In this document: positions 1 through 6,394 of the stretch, in pieces
Layout: the number at the start of each line of letters is the position of its first letter
Position numbering within the stretch: the stretch's first letter is position 1
Source: Gammaproteobacteria bacterium
GTDB taxonomy: Bacteria; Pseudomonadota; Gammaproteobacteria; Steroidobacterales; GCA-2729495
NCBI GenBank assembly: GCA_023383735.1
Contig: JAHDYN010000040.1
Coordinates: forward strand, 1 to 9,835
Length of the DNA stretch: 9,835 nucleotides
Direction of reading: 5' to 3'
The notes under the pieces: model-generated
What the model saw: the letters and a program-made list of their open reading frames with translations, nothing else
Databases searched by the model: none
Told to the model about the DNA's origin: nothing
Program-made: the position numbers and the translations under genes

Positions 1-514
1 GGAAGTCTGGCTGAACGGCATGGAGGTCACGCAGTTCACCTATTTCCAGCAGGTGGGTGGCCTCGACTGCCGGCCGGTCACCGGCGAGATCACCTACGGA
101 CTCGAGCGGATCGCCATGTACCTGCAGGGCGTCAACAGCGTCTATGACCTGTTGTGGACCGATGGCCCCTTCGGCCGCGTCACTTACGGCGATGTCTTCC
201 ACCAGAATGAAGTGGAAATGTCGCGCTACAACTTCGAGGCGGCCGACACCGGCGTGCTGGCACCGCGCTTTGATGCGGCCGAGCGCGCCTGTCAGACGCT
301 GATCGAGAAGGGGCTGACACTGCCGGCTTACGAACAGGTGCTCGAAGCCTCGCATACCTTCAACCTGCTCGATGCGCGACGGGCGATCTCCGTGAGCGAG
401 CGACAGCGCTACATCCTGCGCGTCCGGGAACTGGCCCGGCTGGTTGCGCAGGCATACTACGACAGCCGCGCCGCGCTCGGTTTCCCGCTGGTTGCGAATC
501 GCGCTGCACGCTGA
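1..514 (+). CDS. glyQ: Glycyl-tRNA synthetase alpha subunit (partial, 3' part)
   Basis: This subunit carries the class II catalytic core of the bacterial alpha2beta2 glycyl-tRNA synthetase, which attaches glycine to tRNA-Gly in the cytoplasm. The gene enters from the left edge: base 1 ends a codon and the first whole codon (Glu) is at 2-4. About 170 C-terminal residues are visible, roughly the last half of a family usually near 300 residues. The frame reads through the class II signatures seen in E. coli GlyQ, including NGMEVTQFTYFQQVGG, PVTGEITYGLERIAMY, YGDVFHQNEVE and FNLLDARRAISVSERQRYILR. The stop is TGA at 512-514. The Met at 20 is internal (NGM-EVTQ) and is not the start. glyS follows after 23 nt, the usual glyQ-glyS arrangement, so the two are probably co-transcribed. 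The assignment is secure; only the missing 5' end limits it. Confidence 0.97.
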   Translation, partial: EVWLNGMEVTQFTYFQQVGGLDCRPVTGEITYGLERIAMYLQGVNSVYDLLWTDGPFGRVTYGDVFHQNEVEMSRYNFEAADTGVLAPRFDAAERACQTLIEKGLTLPAYEQVLEASHTFNLLDARRAISVSERQRYILRVRELARLVAQAYYDSRAALGFPLVANRAAR

Positions 515-537
515 ACAACGGTTCTGGTTCCTGTCCC

Positions 538-2643
538 ATGGCGCAAACTGCTGACTTCCTGGTTGAGATCGGTACCGAAGAGCTGCCACCCAAGGCGCTT
601 CGCGAGCTCGAAAGCAGCTTTGCCGGGCATATCCGCACCGGCCTGAACGCCGCGGGGCTCGGCTTTGCGACTCTGCGTTCCTACGCAACGCCGCGACGGC
701 TGGCAGTGAGCATCACCGCCCTGGATTGCGCGCAACCCCGGCAGCGGGTGGAAAAACGCGGCCCGCCGCTGGCTGTGGCTTTCGATGCGGACGGCAAACC
801 GACCCGCGCTGCGCAGGCCTTTGCGGAGGGCTGTGGCGTATCGGTCGAAAGCCTGGGACGCAGCGAAACCGCGAAGGGCGCATGGCTTCACTACAGCGCC
901 GAGGTACCCGGCCAGCCGGCGAGCGAACTGCTGCCCGGCATCGTGAACGAGTCGCTGGCGGCCCTGCCCATACCGCGGCGCATGCGCTGGGGCGATGGCG
1001 ATACCGAGTTCGTGCGGCCGGCACACTGGATCGTGATGCTGCTCGGCACTGAAGTCCTGCCAGGCACCATCCTTGGCCTCACACCATCCCGGCAGACGCG
1101 CGGACACCGCTTTCACGCACCTGGCCCCATCGAGCTGCAAAGCGCCGCTGACTACGCCAGCGTGCTGGCAACGCACAAGGTCATCGCCGATTTCGCCGAA
1201 CGGCGCGCGCGCGTGCGAGAGCTCGCCGAGGCCGCCGCAACCGGTGTCGGTGGCCACGCGATGATCGAGCCCGATCTGCTCGATGAAGTCACCGCGCTGG
1301 TTGAATGGCCGGTTGCGCTGACGGGGCGCTTTGATGAGGGCTTTCTGCGCCTGCCCGAGGAGGTGCTGATAGCCACTCTTCAGGGCCATCAGCGTTATTT
1401 CCCGGTGCGGAACAGTGCAGGCCGGCTGCTGCCGAACTTCATCGCCACCGCAAACATCGAGAGCCGTGATCCGGCCCAGATCCGGCAGGGCAACGAGCGG
1501 GTCATCCTGCCGCGCCTGTCGGACGCAGCATTTTTCTGGGACCAGGACATCCAGGCCAGCCTGGAATCCCGTCTGGAGCGCCTCGATTCGGTGGTCTTTC
1601 AGAAGGGTCTCGGCAGCCTGCGCGAGCGGTCCGTCCGGGTGGCCCGGCTCGCCAGCCAGGTTGCCGAACAGCTGGGTTGCCTGAGTGCGCAGGCCGAGCG
1701 CGCCGCGCTGCTCGCCAAGGCCGACCTGCTGACCCAGATGGTCGGTGAGTTTCCCGAATTGCAGGGGCGCATGGGCTATCACTACGCGAAGCTCGACGGC
1801 GAGCCCGCCGAGGTTGCCGTTGCCATCGAGGAACAGTACCTGCCCCGCCATGCCGGTGACCGGTTGCCGGCATCGGCGACCGGCCGCGCGCTGTCGATCG
1901 CCGACCGTGCCGATACCCTGGCTGGCGTCTTTGCACTCGGCAAGCGCCCCAGCGGCGCCAAGGATCCCTTCGGCTTGCGGCGCACTGCGCTCGGCTTGCT
2001 GCGCATCCTGGTCGAGGACCAGGTCGATCTCGACCTGCCCGCACTGCTGAACGAGGCCGTCAGGCTGCAGCCGGTGCAGACCAAAGACCCCGCCGCGCTC
2101 GCCGCCGAGCTCTTCGAATTCATCATGGACCGCTCGCGTGCCTGGTATCTCGAGGGGCTGGCGCCCGGTCTGGCAGCGGGTGTCGTCAGCGCCGAGATGT
2201 TCGAAGCGGTACGCAACCGCCGGACGGGTTCACTGGTCGACTTCCACGCGCGTCTGCTCGGTGTTTGCGCCTTCATGCGGCTCCCCGAAGCGGAAAGCCT
2301 CGCGGTCGCCAACAAGCGGATTGCCAACATTCTGCGCAGCGCCGGCGATGTGCCCGCAGCACTGAATCCCGCCCTGTTCAGCTTTCCTGAAGAAGGGGCG
2401 CTCAACGAGGCCATAGACAAGGCAGCTGCGGCACACGGCCGCTTTCTGGAGCGACGCGACTACCAGCAGGCTCTATGTGCGCTGGCGGCCCTGCGGACGC
2501 CGGTCGACGCATACTTCAATGCCGTCCTGGTGATGGCAGAGGATGCAGCGGTACGCAACAACCGGCTTGCGCAACTCAGAAGGCTGCAACAGCTGTTTCT
2601 GGATGTTGCCGACCTGTCCTGCCTGGGCAGCGGTTCGAACTGA
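538..2643 (+). CDS. glyS: Glycyl-tRNA synthetase beta subunit
   Basis: The beta subunit pairs with GlyQ and supplies most of the tRNA-Gly recognition, including anticodon binding. It is 701 residues long, against 689 in E. coli. The N-terminus carries the family hallmark FLVEIGTEELPPKAL at residues 7-21, and ATPRRLA and VEKRGPPLAVAFDADGKP follow. Further on come LPIPRRMRWG, RGHRFH, LVEWPV, HQRYFPV and ANIESRDP. The HD-like domain lies around residues 390-490 (KADLLTQMVGEFPELQGRMG, IADRADTLAG, KDPFGLRRTALG). The C-terminal anticodon-binding region contains ANKRIANIL and VMAEDAAVRNNRLAQL. The ATG at 538 is chosen because conserved sequence begins seven residues later; no convincing Shine-Dalgarno precedes it, so translation may be coupled to glyQ 23 nt upstream. 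The stop is TGA at 2641-2643. No frameshift or missing segment was seen. Known family; function inferred by homology. Confidence 0.98.
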   Translation: MAQTADFLVEIGTEELPPKALRELESSFAGHIRTGLNAAGLGFATLRSYATPRRLAVSITALDCAQPRQRVEKRGPPLAVAFDADGKPTRAAQAFAEGCGVSVESLGRSETAKGAWLHYSAEVPGQPASELLPGIVNESLAALPIPRRMRWGDGDTEFVRPAHWIVMLLGTEVLPGTILGLTPSRQTRGHRFHAPGPIELQSAADYASVLATHKVIADFAERRARVRELAEAAATGVGGHAMIEPDLLDEVTALVEWPVALTGRFDEGFLRLPEEVLIATLQGHQRYFPVRNSAGRLLPNFIATANIESRDPAQIRQGNERVILPRLSDAAFFWDQDIQASLESRLERLDSVVFQKGLGSLRERSVRVARLASQVAEQLGCLSAQAERAALLAKADLLTQMVGEFPELQGRMGYHYAKLDGEPAEVAVAIEEQYLPRHAGDRLPASATGRALSIADRADTLAGVFALGKRPSGAKDPFGLRRTALGLLRILVEDQVDLDLPALLNEAVRLQPVQTKDPAALAAELFEFIMDRSRAWYLEGLAPGLAAGVVSAEMFEAVRNRRTGSLVDFHARLLGVCAFMRLPEAESLAVANKRIANILRSAGDVPAALNPALFSFPEEGALNEAIDKAAAAHGRFLERRDYQQALCALAALRTPVDAYFNAVLVMAEDAAVRNNRLAQLRRLQQLFLDVADLSCLGSGSN

Positions 2644-2648
2644 CGGCC

Positions 2649-3227
2649 GTGAACACCAAGGTCGGACCGGAGCCGGGCGCAGGACTCATCGTTCTGGACC
2701 GCGACGGGGTCATCAACCGGGAGTCGCCGGACTTCATCAAGACCGCCGATGAGTGGCTGCCGCTGCCGGGCAGCCTGGAAGCGATCGCGGCACTCAGCCA
2801 GGCGGGGTTCACCGTCGTCGTGGCGACCAACCAGTCAGGTGTGGGCCGCGGCCTGATCAGTCCGACGGCACTCGGCGAGATCCACGGTCGAATGGTTCAA
2901 AGCGTGGCAGAGGCCGGGGGAAAACTCGCGGGGATCTTTTTCTGTCCACACCGACCCGAAGATAATTGCAGTTGCCGGAAACCAAAGCCCGGTTTGCTGG
3001 AACAGATCGAGGCGCAGTTTGGCCGCAGCCTGAAGGGCCGGCCCGTGATCGGCGATTCGGCCAGGGATCTGCAGGCAGCTGAGGCCATTGGCGCACGTGC
3101 CATTCTGGTGCGTACCGGGAATGGCATTGAAACAGAGCGCAGGTTTGGCAGCGGCAGGAAGCCGGAGATATTCGACGATCTGGCTGCGGCTGCGCGCTCG
3201 CTGATCGGACAGGGAGTTTCGGGATAG
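2649..3227 (+). CDS. gmhB: D-glycero-beta-D-manno-heptose 1,7-bisphosphate 7-phosphatase (HAD family)
   Basis: GmhB removes the 7-phosphate of heptose 1,7-bisphosphate during synthesis of ADP-heptose for the lipopolysaccharide inner core; it is a cytoplasmic HAD phosphatase. The product is 192 residues, against 191 in E. coli. HAD motif I is LDRDGVIN, with nucleophile and acid D17 and D19. Motif II is ATNQSG around T60, and the metal-binding motif is GDSARD (D136, D140). A zinc-binding CxH...CxC loop is intact (C99, H101, C107, C109), which separates GmhB from generic HAD enzymes and from the HisB-N phosphatase with less certainty. The start is GTG at 2649, 5 nt after the glyS stop. The frame is open back to an ATG at 2475 inside glyS, but that extension has no family similarity. 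No strong Shine-Dalgarno is visible, so coupling to glyS is likely. Its TAG stop overlaps the next start. Confidence 0.93.
   Translation: MNTKVGPEPGAGLIVLDRDGVINRESPDFIKTADEWLPLPGSLEAIAALSQAGFTVVVATNQSGVGRGLISPTALGEIHGRMVQSVAEAGGKLAGIFFCPHRPEDNCSCRKPKPGLLEQIEAQFGRSLKGRPVIGDSARDLQAAEAIGARAILVRTGNGIETERRFGSGRKPEIFDDLAAAARSLIGQGVSG
3211..3216 (+). promoter_or_regulatory. Shine-Dalgarno for the plsC-like gene
   Basis: AGGGAG lies 10 nt before the GTG at 3227, inside the end of gmhB. It supports the GTG that overlaps the gmhB TAG stop (the sequence reads TAGTG). A second purine run, GGGA at 3221-3224, is too close to the start to be the main site. Confidence 0.5.
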
Positions 3228-3946
3228 TGCTGGCACGCTCTCTTCTGTTCAACACCATCCTGTTCCTGAGCGTTGCGGTGTGGAGCATCGTGGTCGTCAT
3301 TGGACGCCTGTGGGGCTATACCGTCGCCTACGACCTGACGGTCAGCTGGGCGCGGTGGATACTCGCCGTGTGCGGGAAGATCTGCGGACTGCACTACACC
3401 GTCGAGGGCATGGAAAATCTTCCGCGCGAAAACTCCGTGGTGCTTCTCAAGCATTCCTCGGCCTATGAAACCATCGCGCAGTGGTGCCTGTTCCCGCGCC
3501 AGACCTGGGTACTGAAGCGCGAAGTGCTCTGGACGCCGTTCCTCGGCTGGGCCGTGGCCGGCGTGCGGCCCATCGCGATCAACCGGCAGGCCGGCAGACG
3601 CGCCGTCGAGCAGGTTGTCGCCCAGGGGCGTGAGCGCCTTCGTGACGGGCTCTGGGTGATGATCTTTCCCGAAGGGACCCGGATGCCGGCAGGGCAGACA
3701 CGCAAATACGGCGTGAGCGGTGCGCTGCTGGCCATCGAAGCGGGCAAGCTGCTGGTTCCGGTCGCGCACAATGCCGGCGATTACTGGCCGCGGCGCGGCT
3801 GGCTCAAGCGGCCGGGCACGGTGACATTCCGCATCGGCAAGCCGGTAGACCCGGCCGGCCGCGACCCGCGCGAGGTCAACGCCGAAATCCAGCAGTGGAT
3901 CGAAACCGAAGTGGCCGCCATGCGCAAAGCCGCAGGCTGCGCCTGA
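3227..3946 (+). CDS. plsC: 1-acyl-sn-glycerol-3-phosphate acyltransferase (PlsC/LPLAT family)
   Basis: Likely a membrane-associated enzyme that acylates lysophosphatidic acid to phosphatidic acid in phospholipid synthesis. It is 239 residues long. A hydrophobic segment at about residues 5-27 should anchor it to the inner membrane. The acyltransferase motifs are in order: H76-SSAY-E81 (block I), a GVRPIAINR stretch at about residues 112-120 (block II), FPEGTR at 147-152 (block III, phosphate-binding) and LVPVAHNAG (block IV). Block I is HX4E rather than the textbook NHX4D; similar KHxSxxET forms are known to me in proteobacterial relatives, so this is probably a subfamily trait and not a defect. 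The GTG start overlaps the gmhB stop by one base, implying translational coupling. In Pseudomonas the same position next to gyrB holds an acyltransferase called lptA. Acyl-acceptor specificity cannot be read from sequence. The stop is TGA at 3944-3946, one base from the gyrB stop. Confidence 0.88.
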   Translation: MLARSLLFNTILFLSVAVWSIVVVIGRLWGYTVAYDLTVSWARWILAVCGKICGLHYTVEGMENLPRENSVVLLKHSSAYETIAQWCLFPRQTWVLKREVLWTPFLGWAVAGVRPIAINRQAGRRAVEQVVAQGRERLRDGLWVMIFPEGTRMPAGQTRKYGVSGALLAIEAGKLLVPVAHNAGDYWPRRGWLKRPGTVTFRIGKPVDPAGRDPREVNAEIQQWIETEVAAMRKAAGCA

Positions 3947-3987
3947 TTCAGATATCGATGTTTTCCGCCGCGAGCGCATTGCGCTCG
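3922..3987. other. Two hairpins at the plsC/gyrB convergence point
   Basis: The first inverted repeat is at 3922-3942: GCGCA pairs with TGCGC and GCC with GGC, with a two-base AA bulge and a GCA loop. It lies in the end of plsC. The second is at 3971-3987: a 7-bp stem, CGAGCGC with GCGCTCG, around an ATT loop, in the end of gyrB. Because the two genes are separated by one base, any terminator must lie inside one of the coding regions. Neither hairpin is followed by a T-run on either strand, so neither is a classical intrinsic terminator. They could slow polymerase or protect mRNA ends; equally they could be chance GC-rich coding structure. Confidence 0.3.
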
Positions 3988-6359
3988 ATGAACTCCCGGC
4001 GCGGCTCAACCTGATCACCCATCAGCGTGGTGAAGATCTCGTCAGCCGCAACGGCATCCTCGATCCGTACCTGCATGAGGCGGCGCGTGGCCGGATTGAC
4101 GGTGGTTTCCCACAACTGCTCGGGGTTCATTTCGCCAAGACCCTTGTAGCGCTGGATGGCCTGCCCCTTTCGGGCCTCGGCCATCAGCCATTCCATCGCC
4201 TGGCGGAAGTTCTGGATGTCGCGCTTCTGGTCCCCCCGGAGCACCTGGCTGCCCGGGCGGACCAGTCCGCGCAGGCTGTTGCCGAGTTCGGCGATCTTGC
4301 GATATTCGGCCGATTCGAAGAAGCGCAGCGACAGTTCGCTGGGCTCCTCAACGCCGTGACGGGAGCGCCAGATGGTGAAGCCCTGGGGCTTGTCATCGCT
4401 GACAGCGAGTTCGATGCGATAGGACACGGTTTCTTCGACGGCATTCAGCGCCTTCGCCAGTTCGGCACCCCAGGCCGTCAGCCAGTCAGGATCGGAAAAA
4501 CGCTCTGCCGGCAGCTCGGGCAAGCCGATCAATTGCTCCAGCAGGTTGCCGTAGTAGCGGCGCGAGAGCCGGTCGATGATTGCCATGACGAGAATGAATT
4601 CACGGCACAGGCTGCCGAGCGCCTCACCCTGCAGTGGCGGCTCGCCACCGCCGAGCTGGATGGAGGCACCATCGAGCGCCGACTTGAGCAGCAGCGCATT
4701 CAGCTCCAGGTCGTCCTTGACGTAGGTTTCCTGCTTGCCACGCTTTACCTTGTAGAGCGGCGGCTGGGCGATGTAGATGTGACCTCGCTCGATCAGCTCC
4801 GGCATCTGCCGGTAAAAGAAGGTGAGCAGCAGCGTGCGGATATGCGAGCCGTCGACATCGGCGTCGGTCATGATGATGATGTGGTGGTAACGCAGCTTGT
4901 CCGGATCGAAATCCTCGCGGCCGATGCCGCAGCCGAGCGCGGTGATCAGCGTGCCGACTTCTGCCGAGGCGAGCATCTTGTCAAAGCGCGCCTTTTCCAC
5001 GTTGAGGATCTTGCCCTTGAGCGGCAACACGGCCTGTGTCCGGCGGTCGCGGCCCTGCTTGGCTGATCCACCTGCCGAATCACCCTCGACGAGAAAGAGC
5101 TCGGAAAGGGCCGGATCTTTTTCCTGGCAATCGGCGAGCTTGCCGGGCAGCCCGGCGATGTCGAGTGCACCTTTACGCCGTGTCATCTCGCGGGCTTTGC
5201 GCGCCGCTTCGCGCGCTCGCGCCGCATCGATCAGTTTTGCAACGATGATCTTTGCTTCTGCCGGATGCTCGAGCAGGAAGTTTTCCAGGTGGTCTGCGAC
5301 GGCCGTTTCAACGGCAGCCTTGACCTCGGAGGACACGAGCTTGTCCTTGGTCTGCGAGGAAAATTTGGGGTCTGGCAACTTGACCGACAACACGGCGGTC
5401 AGACCTTCACGGGCATCATCACCGGTGGTCGCAACCTTTTCTTTCCGTGAAGCGAATTCTTTTTCGATGTAAGTGTTGAGCGTGCGGGTCAGCGCGGCCC
5501 TGAATCCGGAGAGGTGCGTGCCACCGTCCTTCTGCGGGATATTGTTCGTGTAGCAGAACATGTTTTCCTGGTAGCCATCGTTCCACTGCAGCGCGCATTC
5601 AACGAGCACCGTGTCCTGGAGGCGCGAGAGGTGAATGACGGTGGGCTGTATCGGCGTCTTGTTGCGGTTCAGGTGTTCGACAAAGGCGCGGATGCCGCCT
5701 TCGAACTGGAAAGTATCGCTACGCCCGTCCCGCTCGTCCACCAGGTGGATAGAGACGCCCTGATTGAGGAACGACAGTTCGCGCAGGCGCTTGGCCAGGA
5801 TGTCGTAGTGGAATTCGATATGGCTGAATACTTCCGAGCTGGGCTTGAAGCGGATCACCGTACCGCGCCGCTTGGTTTCACCGGTTACCGCGAGGGGCGC
5901 CTCGGGCACGCCCAGGTGGTAGCGCTGCTCATGGATCCGGCCGTCGCGATAGATCTTGAGGTCCAGTACCTCGGACAGGGCGTTGACGACAGACACGCCG
6001 ACGCCATGCAGGCCTCCGGAAACCTTGTAGGAATTGCTGTCGAATTTGCCGCCGGCATGCAGCACGGTCATGATGACCTCGGCAGCCGAAACTCCCTCGT
6101 CTGTGTGGATATCTACGGGGATACCGCGCCCATCGTCGCTGACCGTGATGGATTCGCCGGCATGGATGGTTACCGTGATCTTGCTGCAGTATCCGGCCAG
6201 GGCTTCGTCAACGGCATTGTCGACGACCTCGAAAACCATGTGGTGCAGACCGGTACCGTCATCGGTGTCACCGATGTACATACCCGGTCGTTTTCTGACT
6301 GCATCGAGGCCTTTTAAGACTTTGATATGGGTGGAGTCGTAGCGTTCTGAATCGACCAT
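3948..6359 (-). CDS. gyrB: DNA gyrase subunit B
   Basis: GyrB is the ATPase subunit of DNA gyrase (GyrA2GyrB2), which introduces negative supercoils and removes positive supercoils ahead of forks. It is 803 residues, against 804 in E. coli. The GHKL ATPase domain is at about residues 1-220: FEVVDNAVDEALAG with catalytic E44 and Mg-binding N48, SDDGRGIP with D75, and the YKVSGGLHGVGVSVVNALSE loop. The transducer domain follows to about residue 390. The TOPRIM domain has LVEGDSAGG (E425) and TDADVDGSHI (D499, D501), the metal-binding residues for DNA cleavage. The Gram-negative insertion occupies roughly residues 560-735. It is followed by QRYKGLGEMNPEQLW (from 736) and the enterobacterial-like tail ending NIDI. 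The ATG at 6359 is backed by a GAGG 6 nt upstream. It lies 27 nt after recF and probably has its own promoter as well as readthrough from dnaA-dnaN-recF. Very secure. Confidence 0.99.
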   Translation of the reverse strand: MVDSERYDSTHIKVLKGLDAVRKRPGMYIGDTDDGTGLHHMVFEVVDNAVDEALAGYCSKITVTIHAGESITVSDDGRGIPVDIHTDEGVSAAEVIMTVLHAGGKFDSNSYKVSGGLHGVGVSVVNALSEVLDLKIYRDGRIHEQRYHLGVPEAPLAVTGETKRRGTVIRFKPSSEVFSHIEFHYDILAKRLRELSFLNQGVSIHLVDERDGRSDTFQFEGGIRAFVEHLNRNKTPIQPTVIHLSRLQDTVLVECALQWNDGYQENMFCYTNNIPQKDGGTHLSGFRAALTRTLNTYIEKEFASRKEKVATTGDDAREGLTAVLSVKLPDPKFSSQTKDKLVSSEVKAAVETAVADHLENFLLEHPAEAKIIVAKLIDAARAREAARKAREMTRRKGALDIAGLPGKLADCQEKDPALSELFLVEGDSAGGSAKQGRDRRTQAVLPLKGKILNVEKARFDKMLASAEVGTLITALGCGIGREDFDPDKLRYHHIIIMTDADVDGSHIRTLLLTFFYRQMPELIERGHIYIAQPPLYKVKRGKQETYVKDDLELNALLLKSALDGASIQLGGGEPPLQGEALGSLCREFILVMAIIDRLSRRYYGNLLEQLIGLPELPAERFSDPDWLTAWGAELAKALNAVEETVSYRIELAVSDDKPQGFTIWRSRHGVEEPSELSLRFFESAEYRKIAELGNSLRGLVRPGSQVLRGDQKRDIQNFRQAMEWLMAEARKGQAIQRYKGLGEMNPEQLWETTVNPATRRLMQVRIEDAVAADEIFTTLMGDQVEPRREFIERNALAAENIDI

Positions 6360-6364
6360 GAAAG

Positions 6365-6370
6365 ACCTCG
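6365..6370 (-). promoter_or_regulatory. Shine-Dalgarno for gyrB
   Basis: On the minus strand CGAGGT lies 6 nt before the ATG at 6359, a good match to the anti-Shine-Dalgarno core. It fixes the gyrB start and the N-terminus MVDSERYDS. Confidence 0.75.
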
Positions 6371-6385
6371 ATTTTCAAGCGGATA

Positions 6386-6394
6386 ATTATAGCA
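6386..6394 (-). promoter_or_regulatory. Candidate extended -10 promoter for gyrB
   Basis: The minus strand reads TGCTATAAT, a perfect TATAAT with the extended -10 TGn. It overlaps the recF stop (CTA TAA). Initiation about 7 nt downstream would give a leader of roughly 18-20 nt containing the gyrB GAGG. No good -35 exists: at a 17-bp spacing the hexamer is ACAAGG (6409-6414), which fits an extended -10 promoter that does not need one. That would-be -35 region overlaps the parS site at 6412-6427. Promoters for gyrB within or after recF are known in E. coli; this assignment is by sequence only. Confidence 0.55.

Noticed and set aside
457..1851. A 464-codon open frame on the minus strand opposite glyS
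   Set aside because: It is the antisense shadow of glyS in GC-rich DNA; no recognisable family, and glyS is unmistakable on the other strand.
2475..2648. An upstream ATG at 2475 as the gmhB start
   Set aside because: It would add 58 residues overlapping glyS with no similarity to GmhB; GTG at 2649 gives the normal family length.
3091..3102. A CACGTG core in gmhB as a third parS
   Set aside because: The flanks (GCG and CCA) do not match TGTTnCACGTGnAACA; only the hexamer core is shared.
3971..3987. The 7-bp stem hairpin near the gyrB stop as an intrinsic terminator
   Set aside because: No T-run follows it on either strand and it lies within codons for the conserved GyrB tail; kept only as a hairpin.
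2897..4018. A 373-codon minus-strand open frame across gmhB and plsC
   Set aside because: It overlaps two clear genes and the end of gyrB, is arginine/alanine-rich and resembles no family; antisense shadow.
6104..6112. TGTGGATAT in gyrB, one mismatch from a DnaA box
   Set aside because: It encodes conserved GyrB residues (DIHT), is isolated, and one-mismatch boxes are expected by chance over several kb.
4356..6317. Long plus-strand open frames opposite gyrB (4356-5066 and 5514-6317)
   Set aside because: Antisense shadows of gyrB; their codons simply mirror the conserved gyrB codons.
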